Shown: one piece after another, positions 16,204-17,836 of the stretch | Position numbering within the stretch: position 1 is the stretch's first letter | How the letters are laid out: the number at the start of each line of letters is the position of its first letter | Source: Chitinophaga pinensis | Lineage (GTDB): Bacteria > Bacteroidota > Bacteroidia > Chitinophagales > Chitinophagaceae | Assembly: GCA_945872805.1 (NCBI GenBank) | Contig: CAMCBE010000010.1 | Location: 1-17,836 of the forward strand | Direction of reading: 5' to 3' | DNA length: 17,836 bases | Program-made: the position numbers and the translations under genes | The notes under the pieces: generated by a model | What the model was told of the DNA's origin: nothing | Databases searched by the model: none | The model's input: the letters and a program-made list of their open reading frames with translations, nothing else

Positions 16204-16305
16204 CATCTATTCTATCCTCGTCCGACCTCCGGGCGGGCCCGTCCGACCTCCGGGCGGAACCCGTCCGAATAGCGTCAGCCCGGCGGACATTGAACTACGG
16301 GACCA
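16204..16305 (-). pseudogene. 5'-part remnant of tRNA-Arg, split by a GC-rich insert
   Basis: In plus orientation 16204-16217 equals 16145-16158 of the intact tRNA (14 of 14) and 16289-16305 equals 16159-16175 (17 of 17). Together they cover the 5' acceptor strand, D arm and 5' side of the anticodon stem. A 71-bp GC-rich insert (16218-16288) lies in the D-loop. The anticodon loop, T arm and 3' acceptor are absent. On the minus strand the order is 5' remnant, intact tRNA, 3' remnant. Confidence 0.85.
16218..16288. repeat. GC-rich tandem/palindromic insert in the tRNA remnant
   Basis: 71 bp whose composition differs sharply from the AT-rich surroundings. A 17-bp unit, GTCCGACCTCCGGGCGG, occurs at 16220-16236 and again at 16241-16257 (period 21), and its first six bases recur at 16263-16268. 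GTCCG near the left end and CGGAC at the right end (16284-16288) are inverted. No coding capacity. It looks like a REP-like or other short dispersed repeat. Confidence 0.75.
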
Positions 16306-16400
16306 AGGGCTGCGAATTTAACTAAAAATCCCAAATAATAGTAGCGAATAGACTGAATACTGAACAAACTAAGGCAGCTCGGTCTACTCATAAACTTCCT

Positions 16401-16408
16401 TATCTTTG
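16401..16408 (+). promoter_or_regulatory. Bacteroidota -7 promoter box (TATCTTTG)
   Basis: A perfect match to TAnnTTTG, ending 6 bp before the ATG at 16415. With the usual spacing, transcription would begin at or next to the start codon, giving a leaderless or nearly leaderless mRNA. No clear TTG -33 box is seen 19-20 bp upstream. Confidence 0.55.
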
Positions 16409-16414
16409 CTCCTT

Positions 16415-17065
16415 ATGAAATTCTACAACATATTCATCAAATTCAGGTTACAAATAGGCCTATTAGCACTGGTTGGAGCAATCCTCGTTAACTATACTAG
16501 TGGCTTTTGGCCATCCTTAGCCCTTTACATTATTGCAGTAGTGTGCATCTTCACTCACTTCTTTATCGGTCCATTAAGACTTATCCAAGAATTTTTAGAA
16601 GAAGGCGATTTCGAAGGCGCTGAAAAAATTCTAAACGGAATAAAATACCCAGCCCTTCTATATACGCCCATTCGTTCGGTATACTATACCCTAAAAGGGA
16701 ATATAGCTATGACCAAACAAGACTTTGACTCAGCTGAGACGTATATGAAGAAAAGTCTATCGCTCGGACTTCCAATGAAAGAGGCTGAAGGGGCAAATAA
16801 ACTTCAATTGGGTATGATGGCCATGCAAAAGGGTAAAATGAAGGAAGGCGAAAGCCTAATTAGACAATCCCTCAAAGCAGGTATACCTGATAAAGAAAGT
16901 GCAGCACTAGCCAACCTCCAAATGTGTCAAATTATGATGCAAAAAAGAGAATTCAGGTCAGCAAAGGACTATTTCAGAAGAGCAAAAGCACAAAAAGCTA
17001 CCACTCCGCAAGTAGTAGATCAAATTAAACAGATTGAGAAGTACATCTCAAGAATGCCGGGGTAA
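16415..17065 (+). CDS. Membrane-anchored tetratricopeptide repeat protein
   Basis: 216 aa from the ATG at 16415. A TTG three codons upstream (16406) is in frame but lies inside the promoter box, so the ATG is preferred. The N-terminus has two hydrophobic helices (about residues 12-27 and 31-50). A helical region with TPR-like pairs follows: F-L-E-E-G-D-F-E-G-A-E, the Y-T-L-K-G-N-I-A-M-T-K-Q-D-F-D-S-A-E repeat, L-G-M-M-A-M-Q-K-G-K-M-K-E-G-E, and M-Q-K-R-E-F-R-S-A-K-D-Y-F. It is probably an inner-membrane scaffold with a cytoplasmic or periplasmic repeat domain; partner unknown. No operon partner is visible: upstream is the tRNA cluster, downstream a repeat array and a convergent gene. Confidence 0.82.
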   Translation: MKFYNIFIKFRLQIGLLALVGAILVNYTSGFWPSLALYIIAVVCIFTHFFIGPLRLIQEFLEEGDFEGAEKILNGIKYPALLYTPIRSVYYTLKGNIAMTKQDFDSAETYMKKSLSLGLPMKEAEGANKLQLGMMAMQKGKMKEGESLIRQSLKAGIPDKESAALANLQMCQIMMQKREFRSAKDYFRRAKAQKATTPQVVDQIKQIEKYISRMPG

Positions 17066-17066
17066 A

Positions 17067-17133
17067 GTTCAGTGAGGTTTAGGAACGTTTAGAGGGGTTG
17101 AGGTGGGTTTAAGGGGTTGAAGAAGTTGAAGGC
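17067..17133 (+). repeat. G-rich GTT-phased array 1 (decamers then nonamers)
   Basis: Directly after the TPR gene, four 10-bp units starting GTT (17067, 17077, 17087, 17097; type GTTTAGGAAC/GTTGAGGTGG) are followed by three 9-bp units (17107, 17116, 17125; type GTTGAAGGC). The units are degenerate but keep phase. No coding or terminator function is evident. Confidence 0.75.
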
Positions 17134-17174
17134 GACAATGTTTATGCTAGACTTAACTGATAATAATCCATCAA

Positions 17175-17633
17175 TTAGCCAAACAATTCCTCCACCTTTT
17201 TCTTTCTGAAGGCAAATATCCCTTCTAATTGTTTTCCAATAAATAAGCTATTTGCAATGTCTCCCAAGAAACCGAGGGGAGCTTTGTAATGTATTAAATC
17301 TGTCATCTCTACCCCACCATCCACTTCTTTAAAATGATGCTGATGATGCCATAACGCATAGGGGCCAAAGCGTTGTTCGTCCACAAAAAATTTCTTTGGA
17401 ACAACATGTGTTATCTCAGTCATCCAAAACATCGGAATCCCTAATATTGGCCTAACATTATAGGTCATCACTTGTCCGGGATACATCTCATTTCCATATA
17501 ATTCATTGGTGAATTTTAAATTCAAATATGCTGGCGTCATGACAGCTAAATTCTTGGGGTGAGAAAAAAAATCCCACGCCTCATCCAAGGTAACAGGAAT
17601 AAATTGAGTGCGTTTGAACATGTATACGGCCAT
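17175..17633 (-). CDS. SRPBCC (START-like) ligand-binding family protein
   Basis: 152 aa, the usual size for a single SRPBCC/polyketide-cyclase-like domain, a helix-grip fold with a hydrophobic cavity. It opens with Y-M-F-K-R-T-Q-F-I-P-V-T-L-D-E-A-W-D-F-F-S-H-P-K-N-L, the typical start of this subgroup, and continues with P-G-Q-V-M-T-Y-N-V, the P-Y-A-L-W-H-H-Q-H-H-F central strand and a final helix with F-A-F-R-K-K-K-V-E-E-L-F. I recall relatives fused to or near sugar epimerase-like proteins, but the ligand is unknown. The start at 17633 is preferred; M5 (17621) is an alternative. It lies between two G-rich arrays, with no partner gene in the window. Confidence 0.85.
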   Translation of the reverse strand: MAVYMFKRTQFIPVTLDEAWDFFSHPKNLAVMTPAYLNLKFTNELYGNEMYPGQVMTYNVRPILGIPMFWMTEITHVVPKKFFVDEQRFGPYALWHHQHHFKEVDGGVEMTDLIHYKAPLGFLGDIANSLFIGKQLEGIFAFRKKKVEELFG

Positions 17634-17642
17634 GGAAGAGAA

Positions 17643-17728
17643 GTTTAGGAAAGTTTAGGAAGGTTTAGAAAGGTTGAGGGAGGTTGAGGAAGGTTGAAGG
17701 GGTTGAAGGGGTTGAAGGGGTTGGAGAA
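17643..17728 (+). repeat. G-rich GTT-phased array 2 (five decamers, four nonamers)
   Basis: Nine phased units starting GTT. Five are 10-mers (17643 to 17692: GTTTAGGAAA, GTTTAGGAAG, GTTTAGAAAG, GTTGAGGGAG, GTTGAGGAAG) and four are 9-mers (17693 to 17728: GTTGAAGGG three times, then GTTGGAGAA). The order matches array 1. It lies 10 bp upstream of the SRPBCC start, on that gene's 5' side. Three GGGG runs could form a G-quadruplex. Confidence 0.85.
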
Positions 17729-17807
17729 TTGATATCTCTACTAATGCTTGAGGAGGAAAAAAGTTGTAAATTCAACGTATAAATTATACCAAAATCAATC
17801 CTTCTAT

Positions 17808-17836
17808 TCAAACCTTCCTAAACCTTCCTAAACCAC
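17808..17836 (-). repeat. G-rich decamer array 3, inverted, cut by the window edge
   Basis: Two exact GTTTAGGAAG units (17824-17833 and 17814-17823) plus a partial unit (17808-17813) read on the minus strand, so the array is inverted relative to arrays 1 and 2. It continues past the right edge. Confidence 0.75.

Noticed and set aside
16023..16305. A CRISPR array or rRNA-linked tRNA operon
   Set aside because: The repeats are tRNA pieces and palindromes without regular spacers, and no rRNA sequence is nearby.
17643..17836. Similarity of GTTTAGG units to telomere repeats
   Set aside because: The units are 9-10 bp, degenerate, in both orientations and interspersed with an ordinary bacterial gene.

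Overview
The window is AT-rich DNA from a Bacteroidota genome, most likely of the Cytophagales type. The evidence is short intergenic gaps, almost no Shine-Dalgarno sequences, one clear TAnnTTTG (-7) promoter box, a Bacteroidota-style CoaBC, and a DUF1501/DUF1549/DUF1553 cytochrome operon of the kind shared by Planctomycetes and Bacteroidota. Lineage is inferred from gene style only.

Layout. (1) 1-5960, plus strand: a tight three-gene operon. It holds a membrane c-type cytochrome with leucine-rich repeats (cut by the window edge), a large DUF1549-LamG-DUF1553 protein with two CxxCH motifs, and a Tat-exported DUF1501 protein. It looks like an envelope redox/hydrolase system. (2) 6140-9045: pantothenate and CoA synthesis, with panC-panB on the minus strand diverging from coaBC on the plus strand across 46 bp. 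(3) 9068-11963, minus strand: a translationally coupled three-gene unit that is the best candidate for an undescribed system. It holds a 55-aa one-helix protein beginning Y-I-D-P-G-S-G-S, a two-part protein (kinase-like N-terminal region plus SAM methyltransferase), and a membrane-anchored sulfatase/phosphoglycerol-transferase-like protein. The genes are joined by TAATG and ATGA overlaps. (4) 12116-15956: a partly decayed surface-polymer or small-molecule modification island. An intact ATP-grasp ligase lies between two broken genes: a membrane protein with two in-frame stops downstream, and a C-terminal gene remnant with one in-frame stop upstream. A SAM methyltransferase and a FemAB/GNAT-like acyltransferase follow. 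(5) 16023-16305: an intact tRNA-Arg(CCT) lies between two partial copies of itself, one a 5' part and one a 3' part, each split by a different GC-rich palindromic insert. (6) 16415-17836: a TPR membrane protein and an SRPBCC protein, the latter flanked by G-rich decamer/nonamer arrays. A third, inverted array runs off the right end.

No rRNA, CRISPR array, transposase or phage gene was found. No stretch over 300 bp lacks a gene once the two pseudogenes and the tRNA are counted.
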